DNA from: Streptomyces caelestis
GTDB taxonomy: Bacteria > Actinomycetota > Actinomycetes > Streptomycetales > Streptomycetaceae
Assembly: GCF_014205255.1 (NCBI RefSeq)
Contig: NZ_JACHNE010000001.1
Span: 310,001 to 374,000, forward strand
Direction: 5' to 3'
DNA length: 64,000 nt
The notes under the pieces were generated by a model. That model did no database searches. It saw only the letters and a list, made by a program, of their open reading frames with translations, and was not told the DNA's origin. The translations under genes and the position numbers were made by a program. Shown here piece after piece: positions 45,247 through 53,752 of the stretch (position 1 is the stretch's first letter; each line of letters opens with the position of its first letter).

Positions 45247-46371
45247 GTGACCTACGAAGTGATCGTGGCCGGAGGCGGTCCGGCAGGCGCCGTCGCGGCC
45301 CTGGTCCTGGCGCGGGCCGGGCGTCGTGTCCTGCTCGTCGACAAGAGCACGGACGGTCCCCGGTCCTCCCCTTTCCGGATCGGGGAGACCCTGCCACCCG
45401 CAGCCAGGCCGCTGCTGCACGATCTGGGCCTGTGGCCCGAGTTCGCCGCGGCCCCTCACCTGCGGTGCGTGGGAACCTACGCCTCCTGGGGGTCGGAGAC
45501 ACTCCACGGCCACAGCCACCTCCACGACCCGCACGGACACGGCTGGCACCTGGACCGGACCCGGTTCGACGCGTTTCTGCGGAGCGCCGCCGAAAGGGCG
45601 GGGGCCGAACTGCGCCGGGCCGAAGCCGTGCCGCACCCCACCCCCGCCGGTGACCGACGCGTACTGATCCGCGAAGGCGGCCGGCTCCAAGAGGTGCGCT
45701 GCGACTGGGTCGTGGACGCCACCGGCCGCCGCGCCGTGATCGGCCGCCGGCAGGGCCGACGCCACAAGCAGGACAGGCTCGTCGCCGTGTACGCCCTGTT
45801 CGGACGACGGCTCCCCGGTCATCACACCGAGGACACCGAACTCCGCACGCTCGTCGAGGCGGTGCCCGGCGGCTGGTGGTACACGGGCCGGGTTCCGGCC
45901 GGACGACTGGTCGCACACCTCACCGACACGGACCTGACCGACTCCTCCCTGCGCACCGTCGAAGGGTTCCTCGGCGCCCTCGGGACCACCCGCCACATCC
46001 GCACCCGCCTCGACGGCTACGACCCGGCCCACGCCGCGGCACCCCGCTGGACCCCCGCCCACGGGCTGCGTCTGTCCCCCGCGGCGGGTCCCGGATGGAT
46101 CGCCACCGGAGACGCCGCCCTCGCGGTCGACCCGCTCTCCTCACAGGGCATCCTCAACGCCCTCCACACCGGAGCCCGCGCCGGCCGGACCGTCGACCGG
46201 TGCCTGTCCGGCGAGACGGCCGCCCTCGCGGAGTACTCCCTGTTCCTGGAGGGGATCACGGACATTTACGAGCGACATCACGCCGAGACCTACGGCCAGG
46301 AACAGCGCTGGCCGGGTCACACGTTCTGGGAACGCCGCCGACGGCCACGGCACAGGCGCCCCCAGCCGTGA
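45247..46371 (+). CDS. LodB-like FAD-dependent oxidoreductase
   Basis: This 374-residue flavoprotein begins MTYEVIVAGGGPAGAVAALV, a Rossmann FAD-binding fold, followed by PFRIGETLPPAARPLL as in halogenase/geranylgeranyl-reductase relatives. The second FAD motif is ATGDAALAVDPLSSQGILNA. LodB flavoproteins are required to build the cysteine tryptophylquinone of LodA enzymes, and this gene follows the LodA-like fusion by 15 bp. The GTG at 45247 sits in a short duplication: GGTGACCTACGA occurs at both the preceding stop codon and this start. Confidence 0.87.
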   Translation: MTYEVIVAGGGPAGAVAALVLARAGRRVLLVDKSTDGPRSSPFRIGETLPPAARPLLHDLGLWPEFAAAPHLRCVGTYASWGSETLHGHSHLHDPHGHGWHLDRTRFDAFLRSAAERAGAELRRAEAVPHPTPAGDRRVLIREGGRLQEVRCDWVVDATGRRAVIGRRQGRRHKQDRLVAVYALFGRRLPGHHTEDTELRTLVEAVPGGWWYTGRVPAGRLVAHLTDTDLTDSSLRTVEGFLGALGTTRHIRTRLDGYDPAHAAAPRWTPAHGLRLSPAAGPGWIATGDAALAVDPLSSQGILNALHTGARAGRTVDRCLSGETAALAEYSLFLEGITDIYERHHAETYGQEQRWPGHTFWERRRRPRHRRPQP

Positions 46372-46425
46372 CCCGCGGTCCGGCCTGCGCTTCATCCGAG
46401 GGCCCACCGCTGATAGGGGCCGCCG

Positions 46426-47034
46426 TTACAGGTCTACAGGACTACTGGGTGTGCCGTTGGCGGTTCCGGCGTTGTACGCGTCCAGGCACAGGCCGGACCG
46501 GGCGCTGATGATGGTGCCGTTCGCGTTGACGCTCCAGCGTTGGTTCGTGCCGTTGGTCTGCGATGTGTTCGGCACGTCCAGCGAGCGGTCGGAGCCGGAA
46601 CCGACGGTCGGCGCGCCGCTCGGCGGAGGGGGCGTCTGGCCAGGTGGCGCGCAGGGGCACTTGCTCCGGTACCGGGAGATGCCGCTGGAGTCCGCCCGGG
46701 ACGGGCCCAGAAGTCGGGTGTAGCGCGTGTGGTGGTCGATGAAGATCTTGAGCCAGGGGATCATGCGGCGCGTCACGGCCGAGTTCCCGCACGTGGGGAA
46801 GCCGCCGCCGCCGTTGGTGAGCTCGGCGAAGGCGCTCTGCCTGCCGGCCGGCATGGGCGCGTAGAGGCCGTCGAGGTAGGACGGAGTGACGGTGCCGGCG
46901 TCCCGCGCACTGATGATCATCGTCCGAACTCGAAGGGTGGGCAGGTCCTGTGAGGGAGAGAACGGCGCGAGCGGAACGGCGGCCTTCAGGGACGGCCGCC
47001 GTCCGGCCGCGCTGATCGCGCCGCCGCCGCCCAC
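46426..47034 (-). pseudogene. C-terminal half of a cutinase/polyester hydrolase with degenerate ricin-B lectin tail
   Basis: From GGGGAISAAGRRPSLKAAVP onward the frame follows the second half of Streptomyces cutinase-like lipases (RVRTMIISARDAGTV, MPAGRQSAFAEL, MIPWLKIFIDHHTRYTRLL, GISRYRSKCP). The serine of the nucleophile elbow would lie just before the break. The usual catalytic His region (GASHFFPTS) reads GGGGFPTCGN, so His is lost. After a proline linker comes a ricin-B piece (RSLDVPNTSQTNG, TNQRWSVNANGTIISARSGL) with an internal deletion, ending TANGTPSSPVDL. It is non-functional. Confidence 0.78.
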
Positions 47035-47417
47035 GGCCGTCCGCAGCCCGACCAGCCTGCGCCCAGGACGGGGTCTTGCCCGGCCGGGGTCGGCCTCACC
47101 GGGCACCGACTCTGGCCGCCACTTGACCACATCGCCGTGTGCAGATGAAGAAGCTGGGATGCGGGGGCTGGTTACAGGCCGTGTTCTGCCAGGCCAGGGC
47201 CGTGCGGTACGTGCGTCGGTCATGACGACCTCCGGTGTGGGGGTGGGTGAACCCAGTGCGGATACTGTCGGATCTGCTGTTGGCCATGTTCGGATTCGGC
47301 GGGAGATAGGTCGCCGAGCAGCAAAAACGGTGAGCCGACCGGTTGTTGCTTGTTAGCGTCGGTCAGGGCGGCGGCACAACGGCGCCGCCCGTCACCCCGC
47401 GTTGACCGAAGGACACC
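47035..47417. other. Intergenic region
   Basis: I see no supported gene. It should contain the promoter of the aminotransferase at 47418. Confidence 0.5.
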
Positions 47418-48695
47418 ATGACAACCATTGCTCACCGTGACGCCGACGCCCTCGCCTTACACCTGGACGAGGCGCGTCGTGACTACGCCGGCCTCAAGGA
47501 CCGCGGTCTCTCACTGGACCTGACCAGGGGCAAGCCCTCACCCGAGCAGCTCGACCTGTCCGCTGAACTGCTCACGTTGCCCGGCGGGCGCTACACGGCA
47601 CTGGACGGCACCGACTGCCGCAACTACGGCGCCCCGGGTGACGGGCTGCGGGAGCTGCGTGACATCTTCGCCCCCGCCCTCCAGGTGCCCGTCGACCAGC
47701 TGCTGGCGGTCGGCAACTCGAGCCTCGAGCTCATGCACGACTGCCTGGTGCACGCCCTCCTCGGCACTGTGCCCGGGGCCGAGGGCCGCTGGGCCGATCA
47801 ACGGGTGGCCTTTCTCTGTCCGGTGCCCGGCTACGACCGGCACTTCGCCCTGTGTGAACGCTTGGGCATCGACATGATCCCCGTCCCGATGACCGACGGC
47901 GGACCGGACATGGGTGTCGTCGAGAACCTCGTGCGCTCCGACGCGAGGATCAAGGGCATCTGGTGCGTGCCCAAGTACAGCAACCCCGACGGCACCTGCT
48001 ACAGCGACGAGACCGTGCGCCGGCTGTCCACCATGGAGACGGCCGCGCCGGACTTCAGGATCTTCTGGGACAACGCCTACGCGGTGCACCACCTCGACGG
48101 CGAGACGGGCGTCGGCGACATCCTCGCCGCATGCGCGGAGGCCGGCCACCCGGACCGGGTGTTCGTGTTCGGCTCCACCTCGAAGATCACTTTCGCCGGG
48201 GCAGGGGTCGCTTTCCTCGGCTCTTCTCCCGCGAACGTCGCCTGGTGGCGTGCCAACTCGACCAAGCGGACGATCGGCCCGGACAAGCTCAACCAGCTCC
48301 GCCACGCGCTCTTCCTCAAGGACACCGACGGGCTGCGCGCTCACATGCGCCGCCACCGACGGATCCTGGCGCCGAAGTTCGAGACGGTGGACCGCGTCTT
48401 CAGCGAGCAGCTCGGCGACACCGGGCTCGCCACGTGGACGCGGCCGAAGGGCGGTTACTTCGTCGCGCTCACGGTCCTCGACGGCTGTGCCCGTGAAGTG
48501 GTCCGCCTGGCCGCCGAGGCCGGCATCGCCGTCACCCCGGCCGGGGCCACGCACCCCCACGGCAACGATCCGGACGACCGGGTCATCCGCATCGGCCCCT
48601 CCTATCCGACACTCGAGGAGCTGGAGCAGATCGCCTACGGCATCACGGTGTGCGTGCGACTCGCCGGCTACGAGAGGCTGACCGCCCAGCGCTGA
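47418..48695 (+). CDS. Aspartate aminotransferase, subgroup Ic (PF12897 type)
   Basis: This 425-residue PLP enzyme begins MTTIAHRDADALALHLDEAR and has LDLTRGKPSPEQLDLS, YGAPGDGLRELRDIFAPALQ, KYSNPDGTCYSDETVRRL and DNAYAVHHLDGE. The PLP lysine is in FGSTSKITFAGAGVAFLG. These match actinobacterial aspartate aminotransferases of the Corynebacterium AspT type, which are longer than and distinct from AspC. It interconverts aspartate/2-oxoglutarate and oxaloacetate/glutamate. A GC-rich hairpin follows the stop. Confidence 0.9.
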   Translation: MTTIAHRDADALALHLDEARRDYAGLKDRGLSLDLTRGKPSPEQLDLSAELLTLPGGRYTALDGTDCRNYGAPGDGLRELRDIFAPALQVPVDQLLAVGNSSLELMHDCLVHALLGTVPGAEGRWADQRVAFLCPVPGYDRHFALCERLGIDMIPVPMTDGGPDMGVVENLVRSDARIKGIWCVPKYSNPDGTCYSDETVRRLSTMETAAPDFRIFWDNAYAVHHLDGETGVGDILAACAEAGHPDRVFVFGSTSKITFAGAGVAFLGSSPANVAWWRANSTKRTIGPDKLNQLRHALFLKDTDGLRAHMRRHRRILAPKFETVDRVFSEQLGDTGLATWTRPKGGYFVALTVLDGCAREVVRLAAEAGIAVTPAGATHPHGNDPDDRVIRIGPSYPTLEELEQIAYGITVCVRLAGYERLTAQR

Positions 48696-48699
48696 TCAC

Positions 48700-48719
48700 G
48701 GCCGGGGGCAGCCCCGGCC
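48700..48719. terminator. Hairpin after the aspartate aminotransferase
   Basis: GGCCGGGG-GCAG-CCCCGGCC forms an 8-bp perfect stem four bases after the stop codon. Confidence 0.55.
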
Positions 48720-49302
48720 ATGTGGTGCGGGTCGTGCAGGGACTGGGGCTGAGCGCCCACGATGTCATTGCCCGTCTGGCTGCAAGACGTGGCGGCCATC
48801 CGCGACCTGCGCAGGCGTGCGGAGGAAACGCGCGGCAGCGCACAGATCGACTTCGAAACGGACGTCGCGCCGCTGCTGCTTCGAGAGATGGGCTGCGTCT
48901 ACCGTTGCGTGCTGGAACAGCGCGACATCCCGGAACCTCAACGCCTTCACCCAGCCCCATACGTCGGAGGGGATCCAGTTCCAGCTCCTGGGGCGCGGCG
49001 CCGCGCCCCAGGAGGCCTGACGGCGAGCGAGCAGGACCCGCCCCGATGCGGATGGTGGGCGGGCCCTGCTCGTGCGGACCATTGTCGGGACCGGGCGCCG
49101 GTGAGGCCACGAGTGAGGATCCGCCGGTGTGCGCGCGGCACGCACACCCCGTGCGCGCCGCGCGCCTCCGCGCACCCGGCGCTGCCCCGTGGCGCCGCCG
49201 GGTGCCGCATGGCGCCGGCCCGTGTGTGACCCCGGGTTATGCCGGTCGGCCTGCGGCGACGATACTGGCAGGGCGCACCTGTCCCCGTTCACAGTTGGAC
49301 CC
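48720..49302. other. Intergenic region with no clear gene
   Basis: A plus-strand frame from 48762 (MSLPVWLQDVAAIRDLRRRA) has coding-like composition for about 70 codons but no family I recognise and no ribosome site. I treat it as a possible fragment. Confidence 0.35.
48985..49014. repeat. Perfect 30-bp palindrome
   Basis: CTCCTGGGGCGCGGC is followed directly by its exact reverse complement GCCGCGCCCCAGGAG. It could be a loopless hairpin, a factor-independent terminator, or a protein-binding site. Confidence 0.9.
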
Positions 49303-50424
49303 ATGCCGACCTCCTCCACCGTCCGCCCCATGACTCCCGCCACGGTGTGGCTGGCCCGCGGCCGCCATGCCGAAGGCACCGCGGAAGACGTTCTCCGGCG
49401 CTCTCTGGAGGAGCGCAAGCGAAGTCGGGCCATCGACGACTTTCTGGAGTTGCCCGAGTCCGGGACCGAGGCCGCCCCGGCGGAGCGGGTCTTCGAGGCC
49501 CGCTGGCGGGTGGAGGAGACGGTGACCGTGCGGGCCCGGATCGGCGTGACGCCCGGGCCGGACGGCGGGCAGGAGTGGATCCTGGTCGCGGAGGCCGAGC
49601 AGCCGTGGAACGACCACTGGCCGTCGCCCGCCGGGCTGTTCTGGCCGGAGGAGCCGGACGTCGCCTGGGACCGGGACGGCGTCGCGGGGCTGTCCCTGCG
49701 GAAGGTCAATCCGCTTCCCCACGACGACAAGGAGACGCGGCGCCTGTTCCGGAACGCGGTGCGCGGTGGGTGGCACATCCACGTGGTCGTCCACGAGGCG
49801 ATGACCACCGACGACCGCGGCCGGGTGCCGGTGGCGCGGTGGCTGCCGGTGGGGCTGCGGCACCGAGTGGTGGAACACCGCGCCGCGCCCCAGCAGCACC
49901 GAGGCCTCAACTGGGCCCTGCGCGATCTGGGGGTCCAGGTGCCGCGCGGCGGTGCCGTGGTGCTGCCCGGTAAGCCGGTTCCGGACGGTTACGACGCCGA
50001 GGACTTCTCCGTCCGCGCGGTCTTCCTCGACGGCTCGGAGCCCACCGACCTCGTCGACGCGGTGACGCGGTACGCCGCGCTGCCGAGACCGCTGCCCGAC
50101 GGCGCCGAGGACGCCCTCACCGCTCTGCGCGAGGACTGGCACCTGCTGACTCTCGAGGAGGAGCTGGAGCGTCAGCGCGGGCTGGTGGCCATGTACGCCG
50201 AGGCGCTGGAGGCCATGACGAAGTCACGCGACCTGTACCGGCAGGCGGCCGAACGCGCCCACGAGGCCCTGGCCGCCTACCAGGAGTCCGCCGAGGCCGC
50301 TCCCGTGCGGCAGCAGCCCTCCGACACTCCCGTGGCGTCACCGCTACAACAGCTCACGCGTACGTTCGAACGCCTCAAAGGCAGGCCCCAGCGTCCCGTG
50401 GCCCCGTCCCGGGACGAGCGGTAG
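49303..50424 (+). CDS. Hypothetical protein with C-terminal coiled coil
   Basis: I do not recognise this 373-residue protein. It starts MPTSSTVRPMTPATVWLARG. Its central part is rich in Trp and Pro (EAEQPWNDHWPSPAGLFWPE). The region from about 285 to 345 is strongly helical (LTLEEELERQRGLVAMYAEA, LYRQAAERAHEALAAYQESA) and probably forms a coiled coil. It has no signal peptide or membrane helix. The ATG at 49303 lacks a strong ribosome site, but earlier in-frame codons run into low-complexity sequence. Confidence 0.7.
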   Translation: MPTSSTVRPMTPATVWLARGRHAEGTAEDVLRRSLEERKRSRAIDDFLELPESGTEAAPAERVFEARWRVEETVTVRARIGVTPGPDGGQEWILVAEAEQPWNDHWPSPAGLFWPEEPDVAWDRDGVAGLSLRKVNPLPHDDKETRRLFRNAVRGGWHIHVVVHEAMTTDDRGRVPVARWLPVGLRHRVVEHRAAPQQHRGLNWALRDLGVQVPRGGAVVLPGKPVPDGYDAEDFSVRAVFLDGSEPTDLVDAVTRYAALPRPLPDGAEDALTALREDWHLLTLEEELERQRGLVAMYAEALEAMTKSRDLYRQAAERAHEALAAYQESAEAAPVRQQPSDTPVASPLQQLTRTFERLKGRPQRPVAPSRDER

Positions 50425-50879
50425 GGGCTCTTCCAGAGCTCTTCGCGACGGGGTGGCGAGGTCCGGGTCGGCCGGCTGCTCGGGGTGTATGCCGCGGCTG
50501 GACGAGGACGATCCCCTTCTCAACTCCATGGGCAGCAAGGGGATCGGGAAGATCGGCATCGTCGGGACGGCTCGGCGATCGGCAACGCGTTCCACCACCC
50601 CGCCGGCGTCCGCTTCCGTGAAGTCCCCCTGAGGCCCGGCCGGTACTGGCCGGGCTGCTCGACCGCCGGGTGGCGAACGGCGCCCGGACCGGACCGCTGC
50701 GGGCTGATCCGGTCCGGTACGGGGTGAGTAGGCGTCACTCCGCCGTTTGGCGTGCTTCGTCGGCGGGCTCGGCCGGCGCCTGGTCCGTACGGTCCGGGGC
50801 GGGTCGACAGGCCGTACCTCAGCCGGATCCAGCCAGTCCTGTGCGGCGGGGCAGGGCGCGCCTCTGCGGGGTCCTTCCA

Positions 50880-51060
50880 GTTCTTGCCCGGCACGGCGGA
50901 CCGCTCGGCCGCCGCCTTCGAGCCGGCGGGAGCGGACCGCGTGCCCGCGTCGCCCGGGGCGGGGATGGCGGACCGCTGGGCCGCCGTGCCCGGGGCGGGG
51001 GCCACAGACCGCTCGGCCGTCGCGTCCGAGCCGGGGGGGGCGGCAGGCCGCGCGGCCGCG
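50880..51060. repeat. Degenerate GC-rich tandem repeats
   Basis: Imperfect units containing GCGGACCGCT(C/G)GGCCGCCG and GCCCGGGGCGGGG recur three to four times. Confidence 0.6.
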
Positions 51061-51098
51061 TGTCCCGTCCGACCCACGCCAGAGCCGACGGCTCGCAC

Positions 51099-51300
51099 GT
51101 GCGCCTCGTCCGACTGATCCAAGCCACGGCCCCGCCCGTGCGCCTCGTTCGACTCATCCAAGCCACGGCCCCGCGCGTGCGCCTCGTTCGACTCATCCAA
51201 GCAATGGGCGGCAGCCCGCGCATACACCTCATCCGGCTCATCCAGGCCATGGCCGACAGCCCGCGCATACACCTCATCCGACTCATCAAGCCGGTCGCGG
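51099..51300. repeat. 39/45-bp minisatellite
   Basis: Three units start GTGCGCCTCGT, at 51099 and 51138 (39 bp each) and 51177 (45 bp). One 45-bp unit starts ATACACCTCAT at 51222, and a partial one at 51267. All units share (C)GACT(C/G)ATCCAAGC-like cores. Unit lengths keep reading frames open. Confidence 0.88.
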
Positions 51301-51731
51301 CGGGCCGGGCGAAGCTCACGTCCGCCTTGTCCGGGACCGGGACGGGCCGCGGGCCGCGTGGCGGCCTGGCTCGTCCGGTCCGGACCGGGGTGGCGGGCTG
51401 ACCGCCTCGCCCGCCACCGGGTGAGAGCCGAGGGTGCCGGGCTCGATGCCCGGCCGGTCGGAAGAACCGTACGTCTCGTACGAGCCGAAGGCGGGCTGCG
51501 GGCTCGTCTGCTCCGCCGTCATGCGACGAGCGACGTTACGCTGGCCATGACCAGGTGCCCCCGTCACGCCGTGCCACTCGGGTGAGCCGGGATGACCCGC
51601 CGCACCTGCGGCGGCACGGCAAAACCGGCCGACGCGGCGACATGTCGGGCCCCGGCCGCAATACAGACGCCGGAAACGGGAATCCAGGAAAGGACCCCCC
51701 GTGTCACGGCACGCCAGGAGGAGGGCAGCCC

Positions 51732-52055
51732 GTGGATACGACCACAACGGTGATCACTGTGGCCGCGGTTCTCGCGGCCATCGTCCTCGTCCTCGCCGTC
51801 GGCGTCCTCGTGCGGCTGGTCAGAACCCGGCGCGAACTACGGCGCGCGGGACTGCCCACGGGCCCGCGCTGGGTCTTCTGGGGCGCGGTTCTCTATTTCG
51901 TGCTGCCCGCCGACGTGCTGCCCGACCCGGTCTACCTGGACGACATCGGCGTTCTGCTGCTCGCTCTGCGCACCGTCCGCGGCTCCCTCGGCGAGCGGGA
52001 GCGCAGTACGACACGCCGACCGGAGAACCGGCCGGACCGCCAACCGGCCCGATGA
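51732..52055 (+). CDS. DUF1232 (YkvA-like) membrane protein
   Basis: This 107-residue protein has an N-terminal transmembrane helix (TVAAVLAAIVLVLAVGVLVR). A DUF1232 core follows, FWGAVLYFVLPADVLPDPVY with DDIGVLLLALRTVRGSL, then a basic disordered tail. The GTG at 51732 follows GGAGGAGGG. DUF1232 proteins are small membrane proteins of unknown role. It lies upstream of the graspetide genes, but 131 bp and a possible promoter (TATAAG near 52096) separate them. Confidence 0.88.
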   Translation: MDTTTTVITVAAVLAAIVLVLAVGVLVRLVRTRRELRRAGLPTGPRWVFWGAVLYFVLPADVLPDPVYLDDIGVLLLALRTVRGSLGERERSTTRRPENRPDRQPAR

Positions 52056-52186
52056 CTACGGAAAGTAAGGAAACCAACCACCCGTTCGATTCGTATAAGT
52101 CTCTGGGAGCCGAAACGAGTCGGCGGACCGGGTGGCCGTGCCCCTGGATCCGGCTTGGTCGGCGCAGCACCGACGAGGGAGAGACG

Positions 52187-52378
52187 ATGCAACCGTTCGC
52201 GCTCAACTACGCGCGCCCGGCAGTGGAGTTGGAAGCTGCCATTCCGTACGTGTACGACGCCGGACTCCAGTTGAACGTGCTCCACGACGGCCGGGTGGCC
52301 GCCTCCGACTTCGCCCTGCTGAGGGAGGTCGGCACCACGACGTCCACCGCCGGCTCCAAGACGCACTTCGACGACTGA
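52187..52378 (+). CDS. Graspetide (ATP-grasp target) precursor peptide
   Basis: This 63-residue peptide is MQPFALNYARPAVELEAAIP, then YVYDAGLQLNVLHDGRVAAS, DFALLREVGT and a C-terminal core TTSTAGSKTHFDD. The PFALNYARP leader and KTHFDD tail are the signature of actinobacterial ATP-grasp-modified peptides (TIGR04186 type). Likely acceptors are Thr50-52, Ser53, Thr54, Ser57 or Lys58, and donors are Asp62 and Asp63, which would form omega-ester or omega-amide rings. The ATG at 52187 follows GGGAGA. The ligase gene begins 16 bp after the stop. Confidence 0.92.
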   Translation: MQPFALNYARPAVELEAAIPYVYDAGLQLNVLHDGRVAASDFALLREVGTTTSTAGSKTHFDD

Positions 52379-52394
52379 CCACGGGCCGCCGAAG

Positions 52395-53378
52395 ATGACG
52401 GTACTGATCCTCACCTGCGAGGAGGACGTGACCGCGGACATGGTGGTCGTGCATCTCAACGCGACGGGGGTTCCCGTGGTCCGCGTCGACCCCGCCGATC
52501 TGACCGGTGGTGTCGCGCTGTCCGGGGAGTACGTCCACGGCCGTTTCCGCGGCCATCTGTCCGCCGGGGGGCGGCTGGTGAGCATCGGGGGGCTGCGGTC
52601 GGTATGGGTACGCAGGCCGGGCACCCCGGCCGGGCGGGCGGCCCAGCCGTCCGCGTGGCTGACCGAGGAGGCCGCCCAGGCGCTCTACGGCATGCTGCGG
52701 GGCTCGGACGCGCGCTGGATGAACCACCCCGACGCGGCCCGCCGGGCCCGGCACAAGCCCTGGCAGCTGCGTCTCGCCCAGCGGTGCGGACTGCCCGTGC
52801 CGGCGACGCTGATCACGACCTTCCCGCGCGCCGCCCGCGAGTTCTCGGAGCGCTACCCGGACCTGGTGGTCAAGCCGGTGTCGGGCGCGCATCCGCAGGA
52901 CCCGCCCCGGGCGGTGCCGGCCAGCCGGGTCGCACCCGACACGGACTTCTCCGCGGTCGCGTTCGGGCCAACGCTGCTTCAGCGGCGGATCTCCAAGCGG
53001 GCCGACATCCGTCTCACCGTGGTGGGCGATCGGATGCTGGCGGCCCGCAAGGCGGCCGCCGCGGACGCGGACCCCGACGACGTCGACGTGCGGTTCGCCG
53101 CGCCCGGCGCACCGTGGCGGCCCACCGACGTGCCGTCGTGCATCGCGCCGGGCGTCCGGGCCTACCTGCGGGAGGCGGAACTGGCCTACGGTGCTTTCGA
53201 CTTCGTCGAGGACGCCGACGGGACCTGGTGGTTCCTGGAGTGCAATCAGTCGGGGCAGTTCGGGTTCGTCGAGGTGGAGACGGGTCAGCCGATCGCCCGC
53301 ACCATCGCCGAGTGGCTGGCCCGCCCCGTTCCCGAGGCGCCGTCGCGCGTCAACGGCGCGAACCGGACGGCCTGTTGA
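52395..53378 (+). CDS. ATP-grasp peptide ligase for the graspetide
   Basis: This 327-residue enzyme of the MvdD/TgmB-like ATP-grasp family (SAV_5884 type) begins MTVLILTCEEDVTADMVVVH. It has VWVRRPGTPAGR, LMNHPD-like RWMNHPDAARRARHKPWQLR for substrate and ATP binding, LVVKPVSGAHPQ (ATP-grasp Lys), and DIRLTVVGDRMLAARK. The metal site is AYGAFDFVEDADGTWWFLE followed by CNQSGQFGFVE. It should activate Asp side chains of the precursor as acyl phosphates and close rings on Thr, Ser or Lys. No methyltransferase, transporter or protease gene follows it; a terminator does. Confidence 0.93.
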   Translation: MTVLILTCEEDVTADMVVVHLNATGVPVVRVDPADLTGGVALSGEYVHGRFRGHLSAGGRLVSIGGLRSVWVRRPGTPAGRAAQPSAWLTEEAAQALYGMLRGSDARWMNHPDAARRARHKPWQLRLAQRCGLPVPATLITTFPRAAREFSERYPDLVVKPVSGAHPQDPPRAVPASRVAPDTDFSAVAFGPTLLQRRISKRADIRLTVVGDRMLAARKAAAADADPDDVDVRFAAPGAPWRPTDVPSCIAPGVRAYLREAELAYGAFDFVEDADGTWWFLECNQSGQFGFVEVETGQPIARTIAEWLARPVPEAPSRVNGANRTAC

Positions 53379-53380
53379 GC

Positions 53381-53409
53381 ACCAGGACCGGCCGTCCGCC
53401 GGTCCTGGT
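53381..53409. terminator. Bidirectional terminator after the graspetide ligase
   Basis: ACCAGGACCGGC pairs perfectly with GCCGGTCCTGGT across a CGTCC loop, exactly between two convergent stop codons. Confidence 0.8.
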
Positions 53410-53613
53410 TCACTGCGCCCGCGGCCCGGGCAGCATGGCCGTGCGCTGCCACCCGGTGCCCGGGGAGTGCGGGCGGTCGTAGCCAGGGGACTGCGCGGGC
53501 CGCATGACCAGCTCCAGTTCCCTGCTCACGCGTTCGGCCTCGCGGCGAACCTGGGTGGGCACATCGCCGCACTCCGCGATGAGTCGGTCGTAGATGGGGG
53601 AATCCTGGAACAC
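53410..53613 (-). CDS. Small hypothetical protein near the graspetide locus
   Basis: This 67-residue protein, MFQDSPIYDRLIAECGDVPT then QVRREAERVSRELELVM, has a Pro-rich tail. It is soluble with a predicted amphipathic helix in its middle. The GTG at 53613 has only a weak AAAGG upstream. It converges on the graspetide ligase and is not obviously part of that system. I know of no function. Confidence 0.6.
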   Translation of the reverse strand: MFQDSPIYDRLIAECGDVPTQVRREAERVSRELELVMRPAQSPGYDRPHSPGTGWQRTAMLPGPRAQ

Positions 53614-53752
53614 CCGTCAACGCGCCTTTCTACTCGTCGGCCCCGTGCGGGGGCGAGAGAGCCGAGTGTAGGCGGACAGGTGTCCCGGAGTGTGAATTCC
53701 CCGCATGGACTTGACGCAGACCGGACATCCGTGACGGGCGGGCAGCCGGCGC

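Larger units (their letters stand above)
50425..51731. other. Low-complexity, repeat-rich region of uncertain coding status
   Basis: Several long frames are open on both strands because repeat units are multiples of three bases. A minus-strand reading gives a hydrophilic repeat (LDESNEAHARGRG) preceded, across a frame change near 51316, by MTAEQTSPQPAFGSYETYGS. Plus-strand readings give VRLVRLIQATAPP repeats. No frame has a convincing start, so I call no gene. Confidence 0.5.

Noticed and set aside
42046..46062. A 1338-codon open frame on the minus strand
   Set aside because: It is the antisense shadow of the catalase-LodA and LodB genes; it has no motifs and its composition follows codon positions of the plus strand.
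51099..51300. Possible CRISPR array
   Set aside because: Units are contiguous without unique spacers and vary in length; it is a minisatellite.
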